Shown here in pieces: positions 36,901 to 49,428 of a stretch of DNA of 64,000 bases; positions within the stretch are counted from its first letter, which is position 1, and each line of letters opens with the position of its first letter. The position numbers were made by a program, and so were the translations under genes. The notes under the pieces were generated by a model. The model worked only from the letters and a program-made list of their open reading frames with translations, was not told the DNA's origin and ran no database searches. Source of the stretch: Tigriopus japonicus (Eukaryota > Arthropoda > Copepoda > Harpacticoida > Harpacticidae). The DNA lies in the NCBI GenBank assembly GCA_010645155.1, contig CM021317.1, forward strand, positions 13,836,781-13,900,780. Reading direction: 5' to 3'.

Positions 36901-37507
36901 CTAATAGCCTATTTTGCTAATTCTTGAGTGCTCTTGCGGCTATTGTTTTATGAAGAGCATTTCTGACGTCATAAAGATACCAAATATAGGAAAAAGAAGC
37001 AGCTTGTGAGGTTGTTTTTGCATAGTTCTTATCCGTTATGAATATGCCTTCCAAGATAGGACGTGATGTTTTCCAAACTAAAGGCAAAAAGCTCAACTTT
37101 TGTTTTTCGAAAGTGCTCTACTTGGCAATAGTCTTCGACAGTGCTGTCATCGCCTCTAGTGTATCACCAGTTTGGCAAGACCAAAGTTCAAGCCAACATT
37201 CTTCTTTCTTCCTCCTCCAACAATTACCATTAAAATGGGCGACGGACGACCCGAGAAAAACAAGATCTTGGCGCATTCCGCTGAACAAAATCCCTTTCAA
37301 GCGAGCACTGACATGTGCTTGGTTCGATTGGTTTTGAAGTTAAGCACAGTTACGATAATATTACCAAATACAGTCTAGTCATAAACGCAAAAGATGGATC
37401 GCACTAGTCATTCAAACGCCCTGAAATGTAACTTCTAACATCAGTCTGCGTCAATTACCCATCCCTCTACGGACAACTTGCCTTCAGGACAAGTTACCTG
37501 CACGATA
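33977..37507. other. Intergenic stretch
   Basis: I see nothing supportable. The minus-strand frame 35354-35674 (106 codons) and small plus frames have no domain or splice context. Confidence 0.4.
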
Positions 37508-37515
37508 GACCAAAC

Positions 37516-37811
37516 TAGAGGGCTAACAGAGAAATGTCACTCCAGTGCAGACAGTGGAGATTTGTTTTGAACACACTTGATTGATCCAGCAGCAAGGGTG
37601 TCAATTGACTTGGTTTATCAATCATCATACATTGGTCTTGTTCTACCAAAACAGTTGAATGAGCAATTTTGCTACAGACTCCCTAAAAACGCAAGTTCGG
37701 GTTGTGAGTCACATAACTTAGCGTGTTCAATGTCAAATCCCATTGCACACACACTGCAGGCTTGGTGACTCACGGATATTTTCGGAGTGTCATTTCTCTG
37801 TTAGCCCTCTA
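37516..37811. mobile_element. Non-autonomous hAT-like element (296 bp), perfect TSD
   Basis: The terminal inverted repeats begin TAGAGGGCTAACAGAGAAAT and match over about 27 bases with a single difference. GACCAAAC is repeated exactly at 37508-37515 and 37812-37819, an 8-bp target duplication. It has no coding content. The long, nearly identical ends and perfect duplication suggest one of the younger insertions in the window. Confidence 0.9.
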
Positions 37812-37819
37812 GACCAAAC

Positions 37820-40800
37820 AAGCCCTCATTTCACTGAATTGAAGGAGCTCAAGGGCAGAGATGTAGTGTCAAGACAAGTAAGAGGGTCATGTACTTCCAT
37901 TGCCATTTTAATGGTCAAACAAGAACTGTACCGTAAATTTTCTTCGAGGAAAGATGCATTGAAAAAAAATTGTCCAAAAACGATTTTTTGTCGTCAAAAA
38001 TCCCAGGCTTTGGAGAGGAATTAGCTTGAATTCACTTAGGGGGAACTAATCTAAATATTCAATTTTTGCGCGTAGTTTCTTTTTTGAAGCTTGTCAAACT
38101 TCATGTTTGACTGGGTTTCGTGAGACAGTTTTAATTGCCTCTCTTGCGTGAGATGTGTTGTAGCAACCTTTTAAGAGGAGCTGTTTTCCGCGTGTCTTAT
38201 CCTGTCCATCATCCCAACACGTCCACTTATGATCCATTGTCTTGCGTTCAGAGGCCAAATTAGATCTCGGTCCTTTCAGATAGACGTCTCAAATAGCCTC
38301 AAACACTCACCTCCCACGCATGTTCCCCAAAATAAAACCACTGCGCGAATCATTCAAGTCATTGCCATTTATCCAGTGAACCACATGTAAAACTCTTTTG
38401 AGCATTTGGGCTTCATCCATACGGTATCGTCCTTCAAAGTGTCTCATCAATCTGTATCAAGCAAATTATTTACAGTGAGTTGGTCGACATTGGTTCGAAC
38501 ATCTGATTAGATTCCTCCCCGCTCTCCTTCAAATAGTCCTCAGAAGATGAACAAATAAATGACTAATCTAGGACTGTTATATACGCTTCAAAAAGTCCCG
38601 ATGGCAGCAATCTAGAAGTATAGTTGAAGTAGTAGTAGTAGTAGTCTATGAAAGAGGGTTTTATTGACAGACTCATAAATCGCAACTCGTTTGCTCAGTC
38701 TGATCCAACGAAGCATGAGGGATTTGTATTCCATTCACAGATTGGTCGGCACTCAAACTGACATGATCAGGAAGTCCAAAACACCACCAAATCCACCATA
38801 CATTACTCAGTGTACTGGAGAGGCGACTGCTGAAATGACCCTTCAACGTATCGATTAAACTGTTTGATCGTGGAAACCATTACGTGGAAATTGCTTTATG
38901 GGACCTGGACGCTCATTCTTGAGTTGGGTGAACGCAAGAGATGTGTCTTATTTTGTAGGCCTTTAATTTTTTACGGTTACCCTCATTGTTTTTGGGCTGT
39001 TTTTCGAGGTCTGGGAGACAAAACGGAGTGGGATTGATTTTATTATTGACGAGTGGCAACACTTCAAACCAAATAAAGCTTTATTGCCCGAACCAACGGC
39101 TCCTTTGACCAAATGTCCTTTTGCGGAAACAATTTGGGAATAACACGAAATCTCGAAATGGTGTAAAAGGCCTAAATAAATTGCCTTATGAGGATTGATT
39201 ATATTTATAGTAAAAGGTCACAGTGGTAGAGATTGGTGGATTTTAGAGGTCGTCTTTTCAAGTATTTTTTTTATGCAAACTAATGGTTGTAATTTCAATT
39301 TTAAGAGCTTTTTGCACGCCTGTTGTCACTCTCATTTTTCTATCTCGTCCGTCTCAAGATCTCAAGATCTGGACAAGCTCAAAGCATCTTGTTGACCTTC
39401 AAAAGGGATTTGTTTACGATGAAGAGGAAGATTTTATTGGGTGTCAGTTTGTCAATATTTGAGAGTCCATCCATGCAATGATAATCAATCTTCGCCATCT
39501 CCATTGACATTCACAAGAAAATAAGGCCCCCCCAAAGATCTTGGCACTTTTTCATCGCATCGTCCAAGCACCAAGATTGCTTCAACCTAGGTCACGGATG
39601 CTGAGGAAGGCAAGGCCCTTCAAACTGCTGACAATGAAAACAGTTTTTGGTATTTTAAAAGCCTTTCAAGTCAAATCGGAGTTTGTGCCATTCAAGTGTC
39701 ATAAAATCAGGAAAAAAAGAAAGAAATTACGACAAAATACCGCCCATTAAAATAGCGTCTGAGCACGTTCCGTTTGAGACATCTCAGACATGAACTTGCT
39801 TTCAAAGGCAAAGGTTGCTATAACATAAATTGAGGTTTGGAGCTAATAGATGAGAATAAAGGCGTGACGAGACTTTTGAGACATCTAAATAAAAACTCAG
39901 ACACGTTCTCATGAAAGAGTAATGTTAACTAATATTTTTTTTAGTTGATTTGACTCATTTCCTTTATAAGCTTCTTTTTTGACGACCGTTTTCCTCCCAT
40001 AATTCGTAGAGATTGAGGACAAAAGCAATGTGCGAAAGGACGTTTTTAACATAATTTTACTAATTGGTGCAAACGATGGCTTCTTTTCGTGATGTTTTTA
40101 TTCGGTCTTCACGAATTGAAGACGTTTCTTGTTGGTTCATCCGAAGTCCAATGACCTTCGCAATTGGATGAGGATGATGTTTCACTTTTGCGGCCACAAC
40201 CGAATCGTGGATCTAAAGTGGCAACACTTGCCTTGCAAACCCCTTTGTATTGTTGTTCTTCAGTTTGTTTAGAAGCACAATAACGCTCGTGTCTGACTGT
40301 TTTTTTTTTCTTTTCCTACACAAGGTTGATCGGAATATTATTTATTCTAAACCAAGTTTCACACGTGATGGCAGTTACCTGTCATCCCGTCAATATTTTC
40401 CTCTTGCTCTTGATGGTTAAGGTCAGACCAAAGAACCTCTTCTTCCTCTTTCGTCAGCGATGATATTTTCATTTTCCAATGCTTGAATAATAAGATTTTA
40501 AGGGGGTCGTTAGGTGAAGATGAGCCCCAAGAAGTGTTGAGAGGAGGTCAATTCTTGTGACGGTGATGTTGGTGTTTTCCCAGCCTCTCATCTCGGAGGT
40601 GTTCGAGGACACCTAATCCAAAAAAGTTAGCTCAAGAGATCCTTGACCCTTTGGCTTGGACTCTTTTTTGTCGAATCACTTTTTTGGCGCTCTCGGATCA
40701 AAGCGACTGACGGACGATAACATCGAAGCCCTGAACTTCACGCCACCACGAAGTGAACAAATTTAATTCATGAATGAAGATTGTGCCGACCTCACGACAC

Positions 40801-42660
40801 TCAGGAAAAGTGTTTGTCTGCACAGAAGAATGTATATGGCTAAAGTAAAGTCAAACAGATATAGCAAAGTCCATTTTTGCCAATTGTTGGCGTGCAAAAA
40901 TGACAAGCTTGTGATTGCTCTGTGATGGAGGGTGTCGTTGAACAATGATACCTATTGTCCCGGATTGACAACCCAATTCAATTGGCCTTTTTTGTCCTTG
41001 TCGGAGATGGGGCCTGTGGAGAATATGATCCCGTATGTCACACAAGCCCAAAGAAACTTGCATTTCGCCTGCTGAGTCTCTCAAATCTCAAATGCAGCCG
41101 GATGAGACAACTCAATTGAGCCGGGGAAAAAGGCATGAACTCTCTCTTTTCGCCTGTCAAAGAGAAGAGAAGGATGCAAATAGCTTTGAAAGACAGGCTC
41201 ATCTCTGAAACCGAACTTCCCCCAAACCTGCTACGTTTCGGCAAAATAGGGCTTTTGAGCGGTGTACAGCAACAAATACTGTAGGTTTTAAAAAAATATT
41301 TAGAACATTAAAAAAATATTTTTATAATATAACAAATCTCTAGAAACCTTCAAATAAAAACAGGAGGTAAAAATCTTAGAACGCTTCACAAGTGATCAGA
41401 GCTGCAGCATAAATCTTACAAATCAATAACAAAAATTTGAAACTTCCCTAAAGAGATTCTTAAATTTGCGATGCTCCTGAAATCTTTACTTATTTCAACA
41501 AAAATAACTAATCAACTGGAATTGAGTCCTCTGGGCTACACAAACTCTTGGCTTCTTGTTAAATTTGGCAATTATCAAATCTCCTCCAAGTTATAAAGCT
41601 GTTTAATACCATAGGTTTGAGCTACGGTAGTAAAACTGTGGAGAAGTGATTTGAAGTGGAATAATAATAATACTTGCCATTATTCAACGTGATAGAATTG
41701 ATTTGGGCACACTACTGGAACTTGAAAACGTAAACAGGTGGTTGTTGTTACTGCATGAAATGCGATTAGTTGCGATAGTGGCTAAAAGCGGAATTCGCCT
41801 CTCAAACGAGCAAAGTATGGTGGCTACACCTGTCTCGTCTAAAGTACAGCATGGGGATTTAAAAGGAGCTCCAAGCAATATGTGCGGATATAAATCACGA
41901 TGGCCAAGAGATTTCCATCATTTCGCCAGCTCCATTATTACAATGCTGTATTAAACTGGGTGGGGTCCCATTACACACTTTTGGCAAACGGCTCCATCTT
42001 CTCCTTTACATACCTCTAAAGAGCCATTTATCGGACTCCCAAGATATGGGCGACACGGGCTCGAAGTCACAATACATTCCATATCACACATTCCAATAAA
42101 TTCCCGATGATCTGAATGCCATACAAGGGCAAAACCAATTCGAAGAGGTGAGATCTGATATCAGGCTTTTTCACGCACGAATTAACGCGTGGCAAATCCT
42201 CTTATTCCTCCTCCTTCTCTTCTTTCTCGTTTTCCATCCACAGCAGCGGATAGCTTTACTGGAAGGTAACTGTTCTTGTTACTGTTGTTGGTCGCTTTAG
42301 GCTCTTTAAATGAATGGGCTCTCGATGCTTTGCATCTCATTTAGGAAATGGCAAATGGTAGTAGTCAAGTACAACCCTGCTTGGGATGGGTTAGAAAACT
42401 CGGCGAGCGAACGAAAATAGGTGGGGAGAAAATATTCAAATATCCCTCGTGGGGAAGCCTTATCGGTATTTTCCCACCACAAGGCAATCATGGCCAGCTT
42501 CCGTTTCCGCCAGATTTGACGAGAGGGAGGAGATATCTGAGGTTCCCCCTACTTTTGTTTTGGTTTCTATGTGTCTATTTGCGTCTTATATGGCTTCACA
42601 TGAGGTTTGGGTATGATGATATGAAGATGGCGATTGGGTAGTTCACACATTAATATCTAA
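37820..42660. other. Intergenic stretch before gene B
   Basis: No gene is supported. A TAG-triplet microsatellite lies at 38628-38645. The last few hundred bases should contain gene B leader or promoter sequence, but I found no paired Inr and DPE there. Confidence 0.4.
38628..38645. repeat. (TAG)n microsatellite
   Basis: Six AGT/TAG triplets in a row. Confidence 0.85.
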
Positions 42661-42705
42661 AGATGTCATGAGTCACCATGGATCGGAATTCAATTTCCAC
42701 CTAAC

Positions 42706-42988
42706 ATGGAACGAACCATCACGCGAATCAAGAACCTCAAGGCTCGACGGAAGCTTTCGCTGCCCGCCTCACCCAACCCCAACCATGCCCGACAAGCTCA
42801 ACCAGCCACACGAACGGAATCCTTGTCGGTGGCGCCCTCTAGCGACAATAACTTGTCCCTACCCTATGCCCGGATCAGGAGTCTCAGTCCGGATGATGTG
42901 TTTGAGACCCATTCTGAAGTCTCATTTCCGCATGGTGGAGATAGATCTCCCAATCACAGACCTGCCAAGCGATCCGAGTGGAATCAGA
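42706..42988 (+). CDS. Gene B coding exon 1 (residues 1-94)
   Basis: It encodes a basic start (TRIKNLKARRKLS), then Pro/Ser/Asn-rich sequence. It ends after one base of codon 95 at a GTAAAC donor, a weaker but acceptable site. A CTCF-like motif at 42831-42845 lies inside this coding exon. Confidence 0.7.
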
Positions 42989-45900
42989 GTAAACATCATT
43001 TCATTGCGTTAATTCTTGTCTGATTAATATGTGTAATTTTAATTGAGATTTTGGGTTAATTCACGTGAGCTGGAAACACTCCAATTATAGTTTACCCAAA
43101 GTTTGGAGCAAGTAGATGTGAAGATGTAAGACAAACTTACTTTCAATGTAAGGAATATTTCCTTTAAAATAGAGTTTAATAGTGTCAACAAAACCAAACA
43201 GGGTTTTGTGGATTAAATCTAAGCCTTTTGATATGGGCTACCTTTTGTGACCCTCTTTTGTTTCTCCAAATGCTCTCACATATGACATCTACTTTGCTCT
43301 CTGGCCACCATTTAAAAGCCTTTGGATTTGTAGAAATCTATGATCCGAGATAAATTCTCAACAAACTATGGCAGCTCACCGTCCAGTTTGGTAATATTGT
43401 TCTGTCTCAAAAGTAAAAGATCAGTTTTTAGACTGTGCTTGTGAGAACACAAAATAAATCCAAGTTTTACATTTTCTGAAAGGCCACAACTTGACAATTG
43501 AAAGTCTTCAACGCTAGATGGCAGTACTTTAAAGGCAGCTCCACATTTGATGACGTTTCATTGAAAACGTGCATTGTGAAAAAAACAACTGACTTTTTTG
43601 AAGAATAACAAAAATTCACGGATGTCTATTTTCGTAATTTACCTCTTGGTTATCCCTATCATTTATGTTAAGATAAATAATTTATCCCAAAATGCCTCAA
43701 GTGTTGACGCATCGAAATGACAATGCTCTCCTTCTCCGCCCAAGTGCAATGGAGTCCGGATGTTCGAACTCGAACCTTCGACTTTGAGCAACGCCTCGAG
43801 AACATTCGCCAGAACTTGCGGAATGTCGAGATCAGTGAAAACCATCAAGGTCGTTATGGAGGATCTCCATCGAGTAATCATCATCCCTTGCCCATTGGCA
43901 TGTCGAGACGTTCTAGTTCAACAGTGCGATTCACCCTCCCACCTCAATCGAATAGTAGCCGATATCGGCGGAGTGAGAGTGTCTCAAACGTGGACATGGA
44001 ATCGCTTCGACGACGAAATATTCACACACGACATGGAAGTCTTCCCCATGTGTTTAGAAATCTGTATTATCATCAATCCATGAGTGCTGCAGGTAAGAAG
44101 AGCGATTCAAAAGCAAACACGGCATGATTATACTTTTTTTTTTCATTTAATTTTGGCTCCTCATTCGTGAGACTCGCGCTGTCAAGAAAACATTTCAGCA
44201 GATAGTGAAAAAGAAGAAAAATGTTTGAGTTGGAAATACTGTATTTTTTCGAGGATGGTTCTTAGTCCTAAGACCTTAATAGAACAAAAAGACTGAAATA
44301 ATGTTTTTGTTTAATGCAAAATATCTAAAAGAAGTGCAAAAGAAACAAAGATAAATTTGTTAAGATAAATGTTCTTAAAAATTAAGAATTGAAAATTGAA
44401 AAGAGCGATTCCATGTTGTGACTTATTTATTTTTATCATTTACATTCATGACCTTTAGTTTGAAATATTGCTCATAAAATTTTCAACTCAAGCTTCATTG
44501 TTAATCGTATTTTTGGCTCAAATAAAACAACGTTGTGAATTTTGCAAACCCTCCAAACAACATAAACACCTTTCAAGAGATTTCCTCCAAAGTTTATCGA
44601 TCATAGCTTCCTCATCAATCCATACAAAGGCGTTTAAAAACGACTCCATTTCGAAAACATGCTTGGAAATCTATGAAAGCAACTCTCCTCGAGATTAGAA
44701 GCCGTTAATTTGTCATTCCGAGTCTTAAGGAAGCCATCAACCGCGATATTAAGTGCTTAAGTCGCGATGCCACCTGAATTATAGTAGCTCTTGAATGTGA
44801 GAAATGGCGAATGAGTCGTCTGACCACAACCAACCATTTACTTGGGATTAAACCATGCATGAATTCCAATTCGGAGTCGCTCTTCAACGAGGCAACAAAC
44901 TGAGAATATCGTGTATATTTCGCCTTTGATATGAAGAAATCCGTCAAAGAACACATGTTTCCCAACCGTTTGGAAAAATGGAGGAACCTTTGGCCTTCAA
45001 ATAGAAATACAGTGTTTTTTTTTATAAATGTGGCTAAAAGGCTTTTTTCAATGAACGTTATCGGAGTGAGCCGCGAGTGAAAAGGTCAGGTGAAAAAATG
45101 AAAATGCCAAATGCAAGGAGGTATCTAAATTCGTTTGTCACTCGAGATATTTTGGAAAAAGACACAACAAACACATACTTGAAATGTACAACATACAACA
45201 TACTCCTTAACATTTTGGAAAGTCATCTTCTTAATGAAATTCTTGGTTGAGTAATTACAAGAAAAAGTTTTATATGAATGAATTTTGTGACGAGAGTGTA
45301 TGTGTACGGTACTCCGTTTAAATGATAGTAATTTTAGTCCAATACGAAACCAGTTTTTTGTAGTTTAAAAGTTCCGACCAGGATATATTAAAAGTCTGGA
45401 TTGCTTCATTCTTTGCTAGAGATTTTACTGGTGAGAGAGACAACGACCTTTAGGCCTTAAAGCAATAACATTAACTTTTCAGGACGAAAGGCTGCTTAGG
45501 AAAATTTAAAATATCATTTTTATGCCATGAAGAACTTTTTTGAATGTAATTAATGAAAATCAAGCATTAAAGAAATGGAAGCACGCTATGTGATGTAATT
45601 CAATTTGTCAAAACCTGCTTGTTTCACCTTGCTGGCAATGCTCAAAGGTCGGTTGTTGAAGTAGTTTGGAAGTAAAGTAGAAGCATATCTAGAAGCATAA
45701 AAGAAGAATATGAGATGGAGTAGAAATAACCATGCTCGATCAAGTTTGGCTACGTAAGCTGTTATTGAAAAGCGCACCTGATGTGGCAAAACTTGATTGA
45801 GCATGGTTATTTCTACTCTTTCTCATATTCTTCTTTTATTTTTCTTCAATGCTTCTTCTATACTTCCAAACTAACTCGACAAACGACCTGCAGTCGTGTT

Positions 45901-48900
45901 AACTGTTAGAAATAAGCTTCTTACAAAGCGAGTTTAGGTTTGTTCGTAATTTATACCACAAGTCTTCTGTAGTTTTTAGTAATAAACAACGTCATATACA
46001 ATATTTACTACTTTACATAATTATACAGGGTTGTCATGAATTAGAGTCCCTTACCAAATCAAGAAACGTTCATGACACATATTATTTTACATTGTAGTAA
46101 TGCCTTTGAAGAAAACAGCTTTAGGTATACTCAGGCAAAGTATTAATGGAATTCATTGACGCGTTATAAAACTAAGATTTTGTATCAAAAACGGCTTCCT
46201 CGCTCCAGGTACGCACGCTCTATTATCAATAAACATCTATGGACATTAATCCACACGCACTTTCCTCTCGGAAGGGTAGCCATAATTTGCATATCAAAAT
46301 TGTATTCAATTTGACCCACTTTAGTCACACTCAATTCGAGCGAAACAAAAACAAAATGTGACAGTTATCTTTTACTTGAACAGACCTAGAGGAAAGGTCG
46401 TCCTTTCATTCTAGCACACGTACGTCGTCTATTTTAAGAAAGGGACACCTGAAGTAGTATGGACAGCCAAACATGTAGCTAAAGTTAAGGTGTTGGGTTT
46501 GAAAAGTTTAACTGTTACAGGCTGACTGTATAAATTTTAGGAAATAAGGAATGGGAAACTAAATACGGTTGATCCTGCATTGGCTTCTCTTCATTTTTGC
46601 TGGCATTAAAATCATGATTCTTGGAACCATTCTAAGTACCTTTACATTTTGTATTGTTTTCACTCCATTTCTACGAGAACTTTTGAGATTTCTAATCTAA
46701 TTTGTCAACCTGTAACAGTGAAGCTTTTTAAACCTAACATCCTCCCTTAACTTCCTGCTTGGCTGTCCATGCTACATAAGGTGACCTTTTCCTGTTTTTT
46801 TGAATATTTTGAATACCAAAATCCCGTTATCTGTTAACTGACCATACAAGAACGTGTCATGAATGAAATCATATATTATTTAACTTACGCTCTTTTGGCT
46901 TATTGCCACTTTTTGAACTGTCTGTAGTTCTATCCATGCTCAAGATCCTCCAAGAGGTCACTCAGAAGCAATCTCATATGGAAATCAGAAACATTTTGTT
47001 GTTTCGCGAGAAATGAGTGTGACTAACGTGAGTCACATTAAACACAATTTTGATACGCAAATTATGGTCACCCTTCCGAGAGGAAAGTGCGTGTGGATTA
47101 ATGTCCATAATAAACATCCTTACTTTGAGCGCCAATTAGATGGACTAATATTGCTGAAATTCATAAGGCGACAAAAAAAGTTGGGTATACACCTGTATTT
47201 TTAAAGTCGTTTTGGCCTGAAGTTAACTAGATTTGTCTCCTTTTGTCGCAAATTGTTATCAAAGTTTTTGGGACTCTAAATTAAAACAACCCTGTAAAAT
47301 AGATGACACAAAACATATATCAGATATGCATTTAGGGGCTCTTAAGGAGTTCGAGAGTAAAAGGAGCCAGATGGCGTTGTTTATTTTTTCTGGATTTTTC
47401 CTGGACACTAAGCAAACCTTGCGCAGTAGTTTGATTTAAAGAGAATAGTCATGAACAGCGCCATCTAGTTTATTCTCCGTCGTTTAGCTTCAGCCAACCA
47501 AAAGATTTAAGGAAAAGAATAGAGTGTCACCTTGTCGGCTCTCTGTTATTAAAGGGACTTTACTCAATTTTGTACGGTATACCTAACCCCAATTGAATTT
47601 CCAGGAAAAGATCTCCATTGGCACTCGCTGAAACCTCTTTGAGATCTCTTCCCTTGAGCCTACGTTAAATCTATTGAAGAAGATTGCATCTGAATTTGTT
47701 CCCTAGTAAACCCCTTTTAAGTCTAATTGGTAAAAGTGATGATTCAGCCAAAAATTTGGCATCATTCACGACAATAGAGTCATGCAATTATGTCTTGTAT
47801 TGAGAGCTCATCTTGTCCATTGTTTCTCATCAGACTGACATGACTCCCTTGGATTGAAGTCAACAGCATCCAATCGATCACGTACACCTTAAAGTAAACA
47901 ACTCCCAAACTTGGACATAGATAAAACTCCCAAAGTAATTGGGAATAACATTTACTTGGTTAGATGTCCTTGAAGGGTATTGTTTCATAACCACGTCCGA
48001 TGTTTTTTGAGGATCTCCATTTTAAAATTGAGGTCATGTGATTGTTGAAACTCAAGAGGGCGGTTTTATTCCAATTATTGGAAGCACGAAAGGAAGTTCT
48101 TTGTACGTTTCGAGCCAATTTAGAGGGATTTTGAACAATATATCAAGGTACACACACTCAATTCCCAAAATTAGATGGACTGATCAGGATAGGTACGAAC
48201 GAACGTGTGTCTTTGTACATTTCAATTAGGAATAGTTTTGTTCAATTTGATTTGTTCTTTTGACTTGGCATCGCAGTTCTTCCTTGATGCAAGATTTGAA
48301 TCGGATTGAAAGGTTCCTCTTGGTTATTTTAAGACACATGTGTGAAGGACGTCTTTTTCGTCGTGTCGCTCATTATCAACTCTCAAGAGGGCTTTAGAAA
48401 AAACAATTGCTTGTAAAATGGACAATGCTTTGATGAGACGATGCCATAAACATGGCCTGAACCAAGAAAGATGAAAAAAACACCACCCCAATCGGAAACT
48501 GTCTTGGCTGACCCTCTCTTGAAATGCAACACCCACTCACTGATCATCCTCTTCACCTTGAAACTTTTAAGAATAGAAACCGGATTTTTAGGTGAAAGAG
48601 TTATATTTCTATTTTTTAAAAATTCACTCGAAAATTAGCGAAGCATGACAACAATAGATGATTTCTTAGCCCAATTTGTAGGTGATAGACCGGGTAAACC
48701 ATATTTTTTCAAATGGTGATTTAATCTGCTTTTTGTAGTGAAGTGAAAAGTGCTATTTAGATCAATCTGAAAAGGAAATTTTCGTGAAGCCAATATATTT
48801 TAATCAATTTTTGGACATTGAAATGTTACCAATTTGTTGTAGATTTGACCATTACTATTCTTCATCAAAATGTCAAATTATGAAGTGGTAATTGGTACAG

Positions 48901-49411
48901 TTTTCAACATAAGCAAAATATTGATCATAAATTTATGATAGCGTTAGTTTGCTTTGATTTCAAGTGATAGATTTAGATCGGGAAATCGACAAATATATTT
49001 CATAATTGAATTCTTACCATTGATTTGTTGAAAATGCCTCTGAAGTCAAAAAAATCGATGCTCACAAATACACAGACACCACTTTAAACAATAAAGAAAG
49101 AGTTCCGAACTCTATTCTTAAAACTCTTCAAGCGAACCTCCCTCCTCTCATTTCGACGAGGGGAAAAAGTTAAGTTTTTCCCACGTGATCTCTGGTCTTC
49201 CTTGGAATGCCGTTTCCCACCCAACGTTATCTGCCTTAATTTTATGACACTAAAGCTTATCAGTAGACCATTCATTTACAATGCAACCATGACAAAAACT
49301 GACCTTCTCCAGCCATCAACTTAAAATTATTCCTGCTACTTTTCTTCTCTTCTAGATGTCGCTAACGGACGGCACAGTTCTTGCGAGCGTACCTCATCCA
49401 TGTCTCGAAAG
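42706..49411 (+). CDS. Gene B: 5' part of a Ser/Arg-rich, likely disordered protein
   Basis: Coding exons are 42706-42988, 43745-44092 and 49356-49411, together 229 codons. The first two introns are phase 1, and both acceptors restore the frame. Exon 3 ends in phase 0 at AAAG/GTAAGC, so at least one further exon must exist; I did not find it before 64000. The ATG has a strong context (AACATGG). The frame upstream stays open only to a TAA at 42658, so a start farther upstream through an unseen acceptor is possible. The protein is rich in Ser, Arg, Pro and Asn, with no signal peptide or membrane helix. Several R-x-x-S type sites fit basophilic kinases such as PKA: RRKLS (14-18), RRSSS (149-153), YRRSES (168-173), RHGS (190-193) and RTSS (222-225). 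This resembles a regulatory N-terminal tail of a larger signalling or scaffold protein, but I cannot name the family. Confidence 0.7.
42831..42845 (-). promoter_or_regulatory. CTCF-like motif 1
   Basis: The complement of GGCGCCCTCTAGCGA matches the vertebrate CTCF core consensus CCASYAGRKGGCRSY at 13 of 15 positions. It lies within gene B exon 1. Binding is inferred from the motif only. Confidence 0.35.
42989..43744 (+). other. Gene B intron 1
   Basis: A 756-base phase 1 intron running from GTAAAC to CTCCGCCCAAG. No repeat was recognised. It contains the CTCF-like motif at 43511-43525. Confidence 0.6.
43511..43525 (+). promoter_or_regulatory. CTCF-like motif 2
   Basis: ACGCTAGATGGCAGT matches the CTCF consensus at 13 of 15 positions, with the whole SYAGRKGGCRSY core intact. 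It lies in gene B intron 1. Confidence 0.35.
43745..44092 (+). CDS. Gene B coding exon 2 (residues 95-210)
   Basis: It begins after CTCCGCCCAAG with TG, completing Met95 from the A left by exon 1, and ends GCAG/GTAAGAAG in phase 1. It encodes a short charged helix-like stretch (FEQRLENIRQNLRNVE, about 108-123), then the Ser/Arg-rich segment with most of the predicted basophilic kinase sites. Confidence 0.75.
45646..45889. repeat. Foldback repeat in gene B intron 2 (244 bp)
   Basis: The left arm of about 110 bases (from AGGTCGGTTGTTGA) is mirrored in the right arm ending TCGACAAACGACCT. Blocks GTAGAAATAACCATGCTC and AGAAGAATATGAGA are identical between arms apart from strand. The loop is only about 30 bases. 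No target duplication was found. Confidence 0.85.
46026..47294. mobile_element. 1.27-kb multi-arm palindromic element flanked by TA
   Basis: The termini CAGGGTTGT and ACAACCCTG face each other, both followed inward by a GAGTCCC/GGGACTC block and flanked outside by TA (46024-46025, 47295-47296). An arm at about 46206-46370 mirrors 46990-47115, including CATTAATCCACACGCAC and CTCTCGGAAGGGT. A second inner pair (about 46441-46525 and 46705-46790) shares ATGGACAGCCAA and CTGTTACAGG. Frames inside (for example 47013-47204) are short and unconvincing. TA insertion suggests a Tc1/mariner-type or similar mobiliser, but no transposase is present. A truncated relative lies at 15005-15188. Confidence 0.8.
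47457..47471 (-). promoter_or_regulatory. CTCF-like motif 3
   Basis: The complement of AGCGCCATCTAGTTT matches the CTCF consensus at 13 of 15, with an intact core. It is in gene B intron 2, just outside the palindromic element. A weaker, opposed AGATGGCG lies near 47370. Confidence 0.35.
49356..49411 (+). CDS. Gene B coding exon 3 (residues 211-229)
   Basis: This 56-base exon lies between a strong acceptor (TTTTCTTCTCTTCTAG) and AAAG/GTAAGC. With the G from exon 2 it reads DVANGRHSSCERTSSMSRK and leaves phase 0. The Ser-rich, Arg-containing sequence continues the composition of exon 2, which supports joining them. Confidence 0.7.
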
Positions 49412-49428
49412 GTAAGCGCCTGCTTCAT

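Larger units (their letters stand above)
44093..49355 (+). other. Gene B intron 2
   Basis: A 5.3-kb phase 1 intron that hosts the foldback at 45646-45889, the 1.27-kb palindromic element at 46026-47294 and a CTCF-like motif at 47457-47471. No extra exon was recognised. Confidence 0.6.
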
